In this document: one piece after another, positions 1 to 8,481 of the stretch
How positions within the stretch are numbered: position 1 is the stretch's first letter
Layout: each line of letters opens with the position of its first letter
Origin: Herbaspirillum huttiense
GTDB lineage: Bacteria > Pseudomonadota > Gammaproteobacteria > Burkholderiales > Burkholderiaceae_D
NCBI RefSeq assembly: GCF_004367745.1
Contig: NZ_CP037993.1
Coordinates: 3,100,001-3,164,000, forward strand
DNA length: 64,000 nt
Direction: 5' to 3'
The notes under the pieces: generated by a model
Told to the model about the DNA's origin: nothing
Databases searched by the model: none
The model's input: only the letters and a program-made list of their open reading frames with translations
Translations under genes and position numbers: made by a program

Positions 1-2
1 CC

Positions 3-50
3 CTGTCGAGCCGGCTGCGGCGCATGATCCAGGACGGCCATGCCCATTGA
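3..50 (+). CDS. 3' end of an upstream gene (partial, unidentified)
   Basis: An open frame runs in from the left edge and stops with TGA at 48-50, giving only 15 C-terminal residues (about LSSRLRRMIQDGHAH). It is too short to assign. Its position directly upstream of the alcohol dehydrogenase and phnX suggests a phosphonate-related gene transcribed in the same direction, but that is inference from context only. Confidence 0.4.
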   Translation: MSSRLRRMIQDGHAH

Positions 51-90
51 CTTCGCCCCTCCCCGTTTTGATGCAAGAAGAGAAAAAAAC

Positions 91-1182
91 ATGTGGCATT
101 TCCATAATCCTGTCGAGCTCCATGCCGGTGTCGGCAGCCTCGCACAATTGCCGCAGCTGCTGGCCGGCCGGCCCGCATTGCTGATCACCTTTCCCGAAGC
201 CGCTGCCCTGGGGCTGCAACAGAAGGTTGCCGACCTGCTGGGCCCGCAACTGGTTGGCATCGACAACAGCGTCCTGCCCAATCCTGACGTGAGCTGGCTC
301 ACCGGCATGCACCAGCGCCTGTGGCAGCGCCACGCCGAGGTACCCTGCCTGATCGCCCTCGGGGGCGGCAGCGTCATCGATTGCGCCAAGGCCATGCTGG
401 CGCCCACGCCGTCGGGACGCTTTGACGAACTGCTAGCGCATCTGCGCGAAGACACCCCCTTTGAACCCGACCCGGCGCATCTGAAATCGCTCATTGCCAT
501 CCCCACCACGGCCGGCACCGGCAGCGAAGTCACGCCCTGGGCCACGCTGTGGGATGCGCAGGGCGGGCGCAAGTATTCACTGCATCGCCCCTGGACCTGG
601 CCGCAGGCCGCCATCATCGATGCCAGCCTGATGCTGAGCCTGCCTGCACCGGCAACGCTGGCCAGCGGCCTGGATGCGCTCTCCCACGCGCTGGAGGCGA
701 TCTGGAACGTGCATCGCAACCCGGTCTCCTCGACCCTGGCCAGCAGCGCCGCCCGCGCCATCGTGGCCACGCTGCCGGCGCTCGTCCGCCAGCCTGACGA
801 CCTGGCCCTGCGCGAACAGATGGCATTGGCTGCGCTCCAGGCCGGCCTGGCCTTTTCCAATACCCGGACTGCGCTGGCGCACTCCTTGTCCTATGACATC
901 ACGCTGCAGCGCGGTGTCCCGCACGGCATCGCCTGTTCCTTCTCGCTGCCGCACATCCTGCGCCTGGCGATGGGGCGCGACAGCGCGGTCGATGCCCTGT
1001 TGCTGCAGATCTTCGATGCCACAAGTACCGAGCAGGCCGTCGCGCGCCTGGCCGGCTTGCTCGAATCGCTGGGCGTGTCCACCGACCCGGCCCACTATGG
1101 CCTGCAAGACCGCTGGGAAGCGGCCCTGCAGGCAGCGCTGTGCGGACCGCGCGGACGCAACTTCATCGCCGCCCGCCACTGA
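91..1182 (+). CDS. iron-containing alcohol dehydrogenase, probable phosphonoacetaldehyde reductase-like
   Basis: This is a 363-residue group III (iron-dependent) alcohol dehydrogenase. The dinucleotide-binding motif GGGSVIDCAK lies near residues 91-100 and TAGTGSE near 140. The expected metal ligands are all present: Asp195 and His199 in DALSHALEA, His264, and His278 in PHG. An in-frame ATG at 40 overlaps the preceding gene. The ATG at 91 is preferred because the purine-rich aagaagagaaaaaa lies just before it and the family N-terminus (WHFHNPVELHAGVG) begins there. The next gene is phnX, 31 bp downstream, so the likely substrate is phosphonoacetaldehyde or a related phosphonate aldehyde. That substrate is inferred from context; the family assignment is secure. 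Confidence 0.85.
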   Translation: MWHFHNPVELHAGVGSLAQLPQLLAGRPALLITFPEAAALGLQQKVADLLGPQLVGIDNSVLPNPDVSWLTGMHQRLWQRHAEVPCLIALGGGSVIDCAKAMLAPTPSGRFDELLAHLREDTPFEPDPAHLKSLIAIPTTAGTGSEVTPWATLWDAQGGRKYSLHRPWTWPQAAIIDASLMLSLPAPATLASGLDALSHALEAIWNVHRNPVSSTLASSAARAIVATLPALVRQPDDLALREQMALAALQAGLAFSNTRTALAHSLSYDITLQRGVPHGIACSFSLPHILRLAMGRDSAVDALLLQIFDATSTEQAVARLAGLLESLGVSTDPAHYGLQDRWEAALQAALCGPRGRNFIAARH

Positions 1183-1213
1183 CTTCTGCTGACTCACTTT
1201 CAAGGAAAATCCC

Positions 1214-2041
1214 ATGCACCCATCTCTCGCCCGTCCGCGCAACCTGCAAGCCGTCATCTTCGACTGGGCCGGTACACTGGTCGACTTCGGTTCGCTGGCG
1301 CCCACGCAAATCTTCGTCGATGCCTTCAAGAGCTTCGGCATCAACCTCACCCTGCAACAGGCACGCGGCCCCATGGGCCTGTCCAAGTGGCAGCATATCC
1401 GCGTGCTGCTGGACGATACGGCCATCGCGGCGCAGTGGCAGCAGCAGAGCGGCCGGGCGCCCACCGATGCGGATGTCGATGCCATCTATGCCCGCTTCAT
1501 GCCGATGCAGATCGCCAAGGTCGGCCAGTATTCGCAGCCCATCGCGGGCGCGGCGCAGGTGCTGGCCTGGCTGCGCGGCCAGGGTCTCAAAATCGGTTCC
1601 TGCTCCGGCTATCCGCGCCAGGTGCTGGATGTGCTGCTGCCGATGGCGGCCGAGGAAGGCCTGCGCCCCGACCACGTGGTGGCCGGCGACGAACTGGAGG
1701 CCGGTGGCCGTCCGGGCCCCTACATGGCGCTGGCCAACGTACTGGCGCTGCAGATCGATGACGTGGCCTGTTGCATCAAGGTCGACGATACGGTGCCGGG
1801 AATTGAGGAAGGTATTCGCGCCGGCATGTGGAGCGTTGGCCTCTCCCTTTCGGGCAATGAAGTGGGGCTCACGCGTGCCGAACTGGACGCCTCGCCGACC
1901 GAGGAAATCGAGCGCCTCAAGACACACGCCGAAACACGCCTGCTCGCCGCCGGCGCGCACTACGTGATCGATTCGGTGGCCGACCTGCCGCAGATCGTGG
2001 CCCACGTCCGGGCACGTCTGGCAAGGGGTGAACGCCCCTGA
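1214..2041 (+). CDS. phnX: phosphonoacetaldehyde hydrolase (phosphonatase)
   Basis: This 275-residue HAD-superfamily enzyme cleaves the C-P bond of phosphonoacetaldehyde to give acetaldehyde and phosphate, the second step of 2-aminoethylphosphonate breakdown. The nucleophile motif IFDWAGT places Asp17 at the catalytic position. The characteristic [11 protein letters not shown] segment supplies Lys58, the Schiff-base lysine of the cap domain. The later HAD motifs are visible as CSGYPR and KVDDTVPGI. The length matches the family. Its ATG follows an AAGGAAAAT ribosome site, and it is probably co-transcribed with the dehydrogenase before it. Confidence 0.95.
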   Translation: MHPSLARPRNLQAVIFDWAGTLVDFGSLAPTQIFVDAFKSFGINLTLQQARGPMGLSKWQHIRVLLDDTAIAAQWQQQSGRAPTDADVDAIYARFMPMQIAKVGQYSQPIAGAAQVLAWLRGQGLKIGSCSGYPRQVLDVLLPMAAEEGLRPDHVVAGDELEAGGRPGPYMALANVLALQIDDVACCIKVDDTVPGIEEGIRAGMWSVGLSLSGNEVGLTRAELDASPTEEIERLKTHAETRLLAAGAHYVIDSVADLPQIVAHVRARLARGERP

Positions 2042-2081
2042 AAACAGGCGAGATCGGCTGCCGCGCCCCCTTTTGCGGTCG

Positions 2082-2111
2082 TTGACAAGCCCGTCGCCGG
2101 GCTCATAGAAT
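2082..2111 (+). promoter_or_regulatory. sigma70-type promoter for the kinase-glpP pair, with a palindrome in its spacer
   Basis: A perfect -35 TTGACA (2082-2087) is followed after 18 bp by TAGAAT (2106-2111, five of six consensus positions). The spacer contains a perfect 6-bp inverted repeat, AGCCCG at 2088-2093 and CGGGCT at 2098-2103. Lying between the hexamers, it could be a repressor operator. Transcription would start near 2118. Confidence 0.65.
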
Positions 2112-2132
2112 TGCCCGGCAGATAATTCACAC

Positions 2133-2159
2133 AAGAGACCATCTGCAAGATGGTCTCTT
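2133..2159 (+). promoter_or_regulatory. perfect leader hairpin, candidate GlpP antitermination target
   Basis: Two perfectly complementary 12-base arms, AAGAGACCATCT (2133-2144) and AGATGGTCTCTT (2148-2159), flank a GCA loop about 15 nt into the predicted transcript. There is no T-tract after the stem, so a classical intrinsic terminator is not shown. The GlpP-family gene in this operon makes it a candidate RNA regulatory site. Confidence 0.55.
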
Positions 2160-2207
2160 CACGCGCGCAGTGCGCAGGCCTCTTGCAGTCAACTTCAGGA
2201 GAGCCCT

Positions 2208-2342
2208 GTGCACACCGCAGTCCCCTTGCGCGACATCGACGATGTCGCCGCCTTGATTGACTCCCGCCCCTACCGCTCCGGCCACGCCACCGCCAGCAGT
2301 GCGCCCGTTCCTGTCGACAGAAGCCGCCATGAACAGCCGTGA
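2208..2342 (+). CDS. possible 44-residue leader ORF with GTG start
   Basis: A GTG at 2208 is preceded at good spacing by TTCAGGAGAG and opens a 44-codon frame that ends at TGA 2340-2342, overlapping the kinase ATG at 2329. The product (beginning MHTAVPLRDIDDVAAL) resembles nothing I recognise. It could be a translationally coupled leader peptide, the remnant of a gene, or chance. The ribosome site is better than the one in front of the kinase itself, which is why it is listed. Confidence 0.3.
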   Translation: MHTAVPLRDIDDVAALIDSRPYRSGHATASSAPVPVDRSRHEQP

Positions 2343-3855
2343 CGGGATCCTCGCCATCGACGCCGGCAGCTCCAGCACCCGCGCGGCGATCGTGACGGCC
2401 GACGGCCTGGTCTCCTGCCTGCACCGACGCCCCTTGCGCACGCACTCCGCGCGCAGCGGCGTGGTGGAACAGGATGCGGCCCTGATCTGGCAGCAGACCC
2501 TCACCGCGTGCCGCGCCAGCCTGCAGCAGGCGCGCCAGAAGGGACTGCGGGTGCGCGCCATCGGCCTGTGCAACCAGCGCGCCAGCGCCGTGGTGTGGGA
2601 TACCGTGAGCGGAGAACCGCTGGCACCGGCACTGTCCTGGCAGGACAGCCGGCACGCGGCCGAACTGGCGGCACTGGCACCGCACTGGGATCAGCGGCTG
2701 CGACCGCGTCTGGGGCGACCGGTCGGCAGCCGCTCGCCCTACCTCTGGGCGGCCCATCTGCTGCGCCATCAGCCGCGCGTGGCGCGTGCCTGGGCGCAAG
2801 GACGGCTGGGCTTTGGCGGCATTGACACCTGGCTGCTGTGGCAACTGAGCGGCCGCCGCCTGCTGGCTACCAGCGCGACCAATGCCACGGCCTGCAATGC
2901 CTATGTGCTGGACGCGCATGCGTATGCGCTGGACTGGCTGGAGGCGCTCGGCTTCCCCGCCACGCTGCTGCCAGCGCTGTGCCAGGATGCCGACGACTAC
3001 GGCCGCAGCGACGCTGCCCTACTCGGTACCGCCCTGCCGATTCGCGCCTGCGCCGGAGATCAGCTGGCCGCTGCCATCGGGCAGGGTTGCCTGGAACCCG
3101 GCCAAGCGCTGTGTCAGCACGGCACCGGCAGCTTCATCGACGTGCTGGTCGGCCCGCGCGTTGCACTCGCCCCCGCCGACAGCACCGCCGAGGGCAGCGT
3201 AGTAGTCACCGCCAGGCGTCAGAACGGCGTCTCCCACTTCGCCCTCGAAAGCTACACCGCCACCACCGGTGCCGCCCTCACCTGGGCCTGCCAGCGCCTG
3301 CGCTGGTTTCCGGATGCGCGCCAGCTGCTGGCCCTGGCGGCCAGCGTGAGTTCGGCCGGCGGCGTCAGCTTCCTGCCGGCGCTGGCCGGGATGCAGTCAC
3401 CGCAACGCCAACCCGCAGCGCGAGCAGCCCTGCAGGGGATGTCGCTGGCCACGGGCCGCGCCGAAGTGGCACATGCGCTGGTGGAGGGAATCGCGCAATC
3501 GGTGACCGCGTGCGTCAGTGCCAGCGCCGACACGGCCGGACTACCGGTCTCGCGGATCATGAGCGGCGGCACGCTGGCCAGCAGCGACCTGCTGCTGCAG
3601 TTGCAAGCCGACCTGTCGGGCGTAACCACCTGCCGCACCCACCAGAGTGCGCACGCCAGCCTGCGCGGCATCGCTTTCCTGGCCGGCAGCCATGGCCTGC
3701 TGTGGGATGACTTGCACCAGGCCTGCGCCCGGACCCGGTTGCAGGCCGTCTTCAAGCCACGCATCGACTACGCCGAGCGTGCCTGCCGCCGTGCCCGGTG
3801 GCAGGCACGGCTGTGTGCCGAACTGGACCATGTGCGCCAGGAAACCGCACCTTAG
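2329..3855 (+). CDS. FGGY-family carbohydrate kinase, glycerol-kinase-like
   Basis: This 508-residue kinase transfers phosphate from ATP to a polyol or sugar. The phosphate-1 motif AIDAGSSSTR contains Asp11. The catalytic-base motif CAGDQLAAAIGQG puts Asp244 almost exactly where Asp245 lies in E. coli GlpK. The adenosine motif SGGTLASSDLLLQLQADLSG lies near the C-terminus. The ATG at 2329 is chosen because the family N-terminus starts there; the longer frame from 2257 adds a proline-rich stretch unlike the family. The GlpP homologue downstream suggests glycerol or a glycerol-like substrate, but other FGGY substrates remain possible. It sits behind the promoter and hairpin at 2082-2159. Confidence 0.85.
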   Translation: MNSRDGILAIDAGSSSTRAAIVTADGLVSCLHRRPLRTHSARSGVVEQDAALIWQQTLTACRASLQQARQKGLRVRAIGLCNQRASAVVWDTVSGEPLAPALSWQDSRHAAELAALAPHWDQRLRPRLGRPVGSRSPYLWAAHLLRHQPRVARAWAQGRLGFGGIDTWLLWQLSGRRLLATSATNATACNAYVLDAHAYALDWLEALGFPATLLPALCQDADDYGRSDAALLGTALPIRACAGDQLAAAIGQGCLEPGQALCQHGTGSFIDVLVGPRVALAPADSTAEGSVVVTARRQNGVSHFALESYTATTGAALTWACQRLRWFPDARQLLALAASVSSAGGVSFLPALAGMQSPQRQPAARAALQGMSLATGRAEVAHALVEGIAQSVTACVSASADTAGLPVSRIMSGGTLASSDLLLQLQADLSGVTTCRTHQSAHASLRGIAFLAGSHGLLWDDLHQACARTRLQAVFKPRIDYAERACRRARWQARLCAELDHVRQETAP

Positions 3856-3914
3856 CCGCGCGTCTTCCATTCGCCTTTCTTTCTTGCTTCTCATTTTTTA
3901 CTCTGGAACCTTGC

Positions 3915-4574
3915 ATGCGCTCTCCCTCTCCCCCTCGTTCCCCGGCACGCGCCGCCGCCGCGCCGGCCTCTCAGCCCGCCTCCTCTGACGACCGCTCCCT
4001 GCAAGCCAGGCTCAGGCGGCATCCGGTCATGGCAGCGCTCTATGGAACCCAGCACCTCCCTGCCTTTCTCGCCAGCGCCGCTGAAGTCGGCATCGTTGCC
4101 AACGTGGAGTTGCGTGAGTTGCAGGCGCTCAGCACCCGTGTCCGGGATGCGGGCAAGTTCCTGATGCTCAATGTGGACACCTGTGAAGGACTGGCGCAGG
4201 ACAAGGCCGCCATCGATTATCTGGTCGCCCTGGGCGTACCGTCGCTGGTGTCAACGCGGGTGGCCACGCTGCTGCGGGCCAGCCGGGCCGGCATGATCAC
4301 CATGCAGAAGGTATTCGTGACCGATCGCACCACCTGGCCGCGCAGCCTGAAGGCGCTCGAACAGAGCGAACCCAACCTGGTGCAACTGATGCCGGCACCG
4401 ATGCTCAAGCAACTCAAGCCGGCGGACCGCGCCGTGCTTCCGCCCATCGTCGCGTCGGGCTTCGTCTGCAATGCAGACGATGCGCGTGCGGCATTGGCGG
4501 GTGGCGCGGTGGCCTTGTCCACCAGCGAGCAGGCCATGTGGAACCTGCCCGCCGGGACTTTCGGCAAGCCATGA
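3915..4574 (+). CDS. glpP: GlpP-family glycerol-3-phosphate-responsive antiterminator
   Basis: The protein has 219 residues. After a Pro/Ala/Ser-rich N-terminal segment of about 35 residues it matches the GlpP fold: a VANVELRELQ strand region, LMLNVDTCEGL, GVPSLVSTR, MITMQKVFVTDRT, LVQLMPAPML and the closing VASGFVCNADDARAALAGGAVALSTS. In Bacillus, GlpP binds leader RNA of glp genes with glycerol-3-phosphate and prevents termination. Here it follows the glycerol-kinase-like gene by 59 bp, and a perfect hairpin sits in that operon's leader. An internal ATG at 4029 would give a protein closer to the family's usual length. Confidence 0.8.
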   Translation: MRSPSPPRSPARAAAAPASQPASSDDRSLQARLRRHPVMAALYGTQHLPAFLASAAEVGIVANVELRELQALSTRVRDAGKFLMLNVDTCEGLAQDKAAIDYLVALGVPSLVSTRVATLLRASRAGMITMQKVFVTDRTTWPRSLKALEQSEPNLVQLMPAPMLKQLKPADRAVLPPIVASGFVCNADDARAALAGGAVALSTSEQAMWNLPAGTFGKP

Positions 4575-4585
4575 CGACCATCCGA

Positions 4586-4606
4586 CCGGGGCAACGTGAA
4601 CCCCGG
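4586..4606. terminator. weak hairpin between convergent genes
   Basis: CCGGGG (4586-4591) and CCCCGG (4601-4606) can pair around a 9-nt loop between the convergent glpP and DUF3141 genes. No T-tract follows, so its function as a bidirectional terminator is only possible. Confidence 0.3.
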
Positions 4607-4617
4607 CCTTGAGCATT

Positions 4618-7122
4618 TCAACTGCGCTTGGAGCGCGTGCGCGCCGGTGTGCCGCTCCGGGTGGTCTTGGCGGTCCCCGTGGCTTTGGCGACAGGCGCAG
4701 ACTTCGTTGTCTTGGCAGAGGTCTTGGCCTTGGCGCTGGCAGGCTTGGACGAAGGCGCGCTGTTGACCGGCTTTGGCGGCGCACTCGCCTTGGCCGGCTT
4801 GGCCACGGGCGCAGGCGCGCGTGCCGCCCGCTTGCGCGGTGCGGCCGCCGGTCGCGCCGGTTCCTCGTCGGACGACGGCAAGGTCAGCGCATCACCGTCT
4901 TCACCAATGGCCTTGGTCAGCTTGCGGGCCAGCGCAATCACGCGATCGGGATCAACCTCCAACGTTCCGACCAGCAGTTCAATGATTTCCGAGCGCGGAT
5001 TGGCCAGCGTCGGTTCGATCATCATCACCGCCGCTGCCAGCGCCAGCGCGCGCTCGCGCGAGGCTGCATCGGGCAGCATCTGCCCGAGTGCATTGAGTGC
5101 CTCCACCGGGGCCACCGCCGTAATACGCGCTTGCTCCTTCAACAGTTGCACCCAGTTGGTCTGGGGCGACACGCTGGCATGCATGTTCGGCAGTTGCGCC
5201 AGCAGCCTGGCCAGACGCAGGCTGCGCCGTTCGAACGCACCGATGGAGACCATGCCGGCGATGACGATCCGGCAAACCGCTTCGGCAAAGCCGCCGTCGG
5301 CAATCTGGCCGATGACCGTATCACGGTAGCGTCCCAGCTCCTGCTGCGCCCAGCGCTGGGCGAGTTCGGCATCCGGCTCGCGCGGCGGCAGCCAGGCCCC
5401 CAGTCCGGTCGGACCGAACAGCTGGCGCGTCATCCGTACCGTGCGGGCATCGCGCTGGTCGCGCCAGGCATTGAGCTCGTCGGTGATCTTCTGCGCCATG
5501 CGCCGTTCGTATTGCTTCAGCGGATGTTCCGGATCCAGCTGTACCCGTTGCGCGCGCGCGGTAGCGGCCTGCTGGCGGATGAAGGCGGCGGCCGGATGCT
5601 TGTCCGAGAACAGTTGCCGCTGCATGCGCAAGGGATTCATGCGCATCAGCGTATTGGCGCTGTCGCGGGTCGCCGTCATGCGCACCCAGGGCCGGACCCA
5701 GGTCTTGTACCACTGCGCATTGAGTTGCGACCACTGGCTGATGGTCGAGAACAGCGACTCTTCCTCGCGGCCCTCGGGATTGAGCTTGCGCAGGTCTTCC
5801 ATGGTGCGGTGCTCGTAGTGCACCGTGTAATCGCCAGGCTCCAGCGCATCCCAGCGCTGGGTCGCGCGGCCGTCCTTGCGTTCCAGCTTCATTTCGTAGA
5901 GCCCTGGTGGCAGGCTCTCGATGACGTCCAGCGAGCTGACCAGCTGGTCGTGTTCCTTGAGCGCCACCGAGCCGCCCACGAAGATGCCCAGATGGCCCAC
6001 GCTCTCGTGCAGCACGTAGATGATGGTGCGGCCGGCGGCGGCGATGGCGCGCTCGTCGCCCCAGACATCGATGATCCAGTTCAACGCCTGCGGCGGCGGC
6101 GTGATGTTGTCGCCCCAGGAGGCGAAGACCACGATGGGCGCAGTGATGTCGCGCAGATTGACTGCCCTGCCCTTGACCTCCAGCTCTCCGCGCGCCAGCT
6201 TGTTGCCCACGAACAGATTCTCGGTGATGGCCTCGATCTCGGCCCCGGTCATGCGGAAGAAACCGCCCCACCAGCGTTCGAATTCCAGGAAACGCCCTGC
6301 CTCCTGGTCGACTCCGGCCCAGAGGTTGTAATACTTGCTCCAGAAGGTATTGGCCGGATTGAGCTTCTCGAAGTTCTCGACCAGATAGGCGCCATCGAAG
6401 CGGTCGGCCCCGAGATCGGCGGCCAGCGAGGCCAGCCAGGTCCCGCCGAGGTTGGCACCGCTGTAGCGCATGGGATTGAGCGTGGAGCTGCCGGCCCAGT
6501 AGGAGGCCGGGGCACCGACCATCATCAGCGGCCCGAACAGCTCGGGCCGCACGGCATCAAGCGTCATCATGGCCCAGCCGGCCTGACAATTGCCGATCAC
6601 TACCGGCTTGGCCGGGCATTGCGGATGGCGGCGTATCACTTCTTCGAGGAAGCGCGCCTCCGCATCCATCACGGTGACCAGCGTCTGGCCCTCCTCGGGC
6701 TCCGGCCGGAAAGTGACGAAATACACGGTATGCCCGGCCTTCATCGCCATGCCCACTTCCGAATCGAACTTGAAGCCGCCAATACCGGGGCCGTGTCCCG
6801 CGCGCGGATCGACCACCACCACCGGTCGTGCCTGCGGATCGACCGGCAGGCCCGGCGGCGGTTGCAGGCGCAGCAAGGCGTAATTGCAGGGCTGCGGCAG
6901 GTCGTGACCGTCCAGCACCAGTTCGTGATCGAATTTCAGGAGCGGCGGCGTGCCCTGCTCCAGATGCTCCAGGTAGTCATTGCCACGGTCGAGCAAGGTA
7001 TCGAGGAAAAGGAAACTGCGCTGTACGCAATCCTGCACATAATTCGGTACATCTCCCCACGCCCCGGCGGGCGTGACGGGCTGCTCGGGAGGATGCGGGT
7101 CGGACGTCTTGCGGCTTGCCAT
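4618..7122 (-). CDS. DUF3141 protein, PHA-synthase-like alpha/beta hydrolase
   Basis: This 834-residue protein belongs to the DUF3141 family, distant relatives of polyhydroxyalkanoate synthase. It has an alpha/beta-hydrolase core (VVVVDPRAGHGPGIGGFK near residue 100, IGNCQAGWAMM near 177). The nucleophile elbow carries Cys (about residue 179) rather than Ser, as in PHA synthases (G-x-C-x-G-G type box). WGDNITPPPQAL and HESVGHLGIFVGG contain the likely Asp and His of a triad. The last 100 residues are an Ala/Lys/Pro tail ending in TRSKRS, probably disordered and nucleic-acid- or granule-binding. The ATG at 7122 has GGAG at good spacing; an upstream ATG at 7155 is possible. The substrate is not known. 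Confidence 0.8.
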   Translation of the reverse strand: MASRKTSDPHPPEQPVTPAGAWGDVPNYVQDCVQRSFLFLDTLLDRGNDYLEHLEQGTPPLLKFDHELVLDGHDLPQPCNYALLRLQPPPGLPVDPQARPVVVVDPRAGHGPGIGGFKFDSEVGMAMKAGHTVYFVTFRPEPEEGQTLVTVMDAEARFLEEVIRRHPQCPAKPVVIGNCQAGWAMMTLDAVRPELFGPLMMVGAPASYWAGSSTLNPMRYSGANLGGTWLASLAADLGADRFDGAYLVENFEKLNPANTFWSKYYNLWAGVDQEAGRFLEFERWWGGFFRMTGAEIEAITENLFVGNKLARGELEVKGRAVNLRDITAPIVVFASWGDNITPPPQALNWIIDVWGDERAIAAAGRTIIYVLHESVGHLGIFVGGSVALKEHDQLVSSLDVIESLPPGLYEMKLERKDGRATQRWDALEPGDYTVHYEHRTMEDLRKLNPEGREEESLFSTISQWSQLNAQWYKTWVRPWVRMTATRDSANTLMRMNPLRMQRQLFSDKHPAAAFIRQQAATARAQRVQLDPEHPLKQYERRMAQKITDELNAWRDQRDARTVRMTRQLFGPTGLGAWLPPREPDAELAQRWAQQELGRYRDTVIGQIADGGFAEAVCRIVIAGMVSIGAFERRSLRLARLLAQLPNMHASVSPQTNWVQLLKEQARITAVAPVEALNALGQMLPDAASRERALALAAAVMMIEPTLANPRSEIIELLVGTLEVDPDRVIALARKLTKAIGEDGDALTLPSSDEEPARPAAAPRKRAARAPAPVAKPAKASAPPKPVNSAPSSKPASAKAKTSAKTTKSAPVAKATGTAKTTRSGTPARTRSKRS

Positions 7123-7262
7123 GGGTGCACTCCGGTCAAGTGAGACTTCCATCATACTGACCTGGATCGTCAGCAAATCGTCCGAACTCTGCGACAATGG
7201 AACCGCAATTCCCGGAATTGCCTGCAAAAAAACCACACAAACCATTGCATGGAGGAACTGTC

Positions 7263-8135
7263 ATGGAGCTCAAGAGCCTGGTAGACCAGCCCGGCAAGCT
7301 GCCGACCATCCCCAAGGTCGTGCAGCAGCTGATGACCAGCTTCAACAGCGAGGAAGTCTCGGCCCAGGATATCGCCCACCAGATTGCGGCCGACCCGACG
7401 CTCACCGCCAAACTGCTGCGACTGGCAAACTCGGCGTTCTTTCACGCTTCGCGCACCATCGGCACGGTCGACGATGCGCTGCGCATGCTGGGTTTCATCA
7501 TGGTGCGCAATCTGGTGCTGGGCAACGGCATGGTGGCGGCTTTCAAGAGCACGCGCGGCATGGAGCTGCCGCAGTTCTGGCGACATACCCTCTACACCGC
7601 GGTGGCAGCGCGCTGGCTGTCCATGCACGCCGGCATCCACGGCGAAGACAATGGCGATGCTGTCTTCACCGTCGGCATGATGCATGGCATCGGCCAGTTG
7701 CAACTGCATGCGGTGGCCGCCGCGACAGTCGCCTCGCTGGACAAGCAATGCAACGTGCTCGACGCCGACCGCGCCGAACGGGAAAAGCAGACCTGGGGCT
7801 TTCACTACGCCGATGTCTCGGCCGAACTGGCGGCGATCTGGAATTTCCCTGAAGCGCTGGTCACGGCACTGCGCTCGGTGCCTGATCCGCTGGCGGCGGG
7901 CCGGCTCGACCGCGCCGCTGCCTGGGTACACCTGGGCGCGTGGGCCGCGCGCGTGACTGTGCTGTCACTGGATGACGAAGCCGCACTGGCCACCTATCCG
8001 GTGGCCGTGGGCAAGAAGCTGGGCGTGGATCCGGCCTGGATGCCGGTGCTGGTGAAACACGATCCCGACAAGGCCGAGCGCGCCATGCCCTCGCTCACCG
8101 AACTGGCGGCGGGGCTGGACGCCATGCTGGAGTAA
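7263..8135 (+). CDS. HDOD-domain signalling protein
   Basis: The 290-residue product is almost entirely an HDOD domain. LPTIPKVVQQLMTSFNSEEVSAQDIAHQIAADPTLTAKLLRLANSAFF-type sequence occupies the N-terminus and VGMMHGIGQLQL follows near residue 140. HDOD domains resemble HD phosphohydrolases but lack the catalytic HD pair, and act as scaffolds in chemotaxis, cyclic-di-GMP or stress signalling. No output domain is attached. GGAGGA lies 6 bp before the ATG. It is divergent from the DUF3141 gene, with a 140-bp shared upstream region. Confidence 0.85.
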   Translation: MELKSLVDQPGKLPTIPKVVQQLMTSFNSEEVSAQDIAHQIAADPTLTAKLLRLANSAFFHASRTIGTVDDALRMLGFIMVRNLVLGNGMVAAFKSTRGMELPQFWRHTLYTAVAARWLSMHAGIHGEDNGDAVFTVGMMHGIGQLQLHAVAAATVASLDKQCNVLDADRAEREKQTWGFHYADVSAELAAIWNFPEALVTALRSVPDPLAAGRLDRAAAWVHLGAWAARVTVLSLDDEAALATYPVAVGKKLGVDPAWMPVLVKHDPDKAERAMPSLTELAAGLDAMLE

Positions 8136-8155
8136 CTGGAGCAATCCGGCCGGCC

Positions 8156-8452
8156 TCAGGTCGCGCAGATGCTGCAGCTGTGACCCTTGCAGTTGTGCAG
8201 CACGCTGCTGCGGCCTGCCCCTGCATGGGTGCCCGGCCCGGTCGCCCCCTGCCCGGCCAGTTGCTCGGCACCGTTGCGCGGCTGCCAGCGATACTTGACC
8301 TGCAAGCCGACATGACCGCCCGTGGGCATGGGTGAGGCGGCCGTCTCCTCCTTGCAATAGGGACAGCAAGTCTGGCCGTGCAATCCCTGAAGGGGAATGA
8401 GGCGTTCGAAGATGCCTTCGCAATGGCTGCAACGAATGTCATACAAGGGCAT
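8156..8452 (-). CDS. fmdB: FmdB-family zinc ribbon protein
   Basis: A 98-residue protein of the FmdB regulatory family. It has MPLYDIRCSHC and a second CPYC pair that form a zinc ribbon in the first 35 residues, then a Gly-rich linker and an extra CxxC pair near the C-terminus (CSIC). FmdB was first described as regulating formamidase genes in Methylophilus. Here it follows fmdA as the last gene of the amide/urea cluster, but an intrinsic terminator lies between the two, so its expression is probably lower or separate. Confidence 0.85.
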   Translation of the reverse strand: MPLYDIRCSHCEGIFERLIPLQGLHGQTCCPYCKEETAASPMPTGGHVGLQVKYRWQPRNGAEQLAGQGATGPGTHAGAGRSSVLHNCKGHSCSICAT

Positions 8453-8481
8453 GGGGACTCCTTCACCAATCCGTTATCACG

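Noticed and set aside
577-1485. A 302-codon minus-strand frame across the dehydrogenase and phnX
   Set aside because: It lies opposite two genes with intact catalytic motifs and shows no domain of its own.
4609-7143. An 844-codon plus-strand frame opposite the DUF3141 gene
   Set aside because: It is the complement of a high-GC gene with strong family matches, has Arg/His/Gln-rich composition and no ribosome site.
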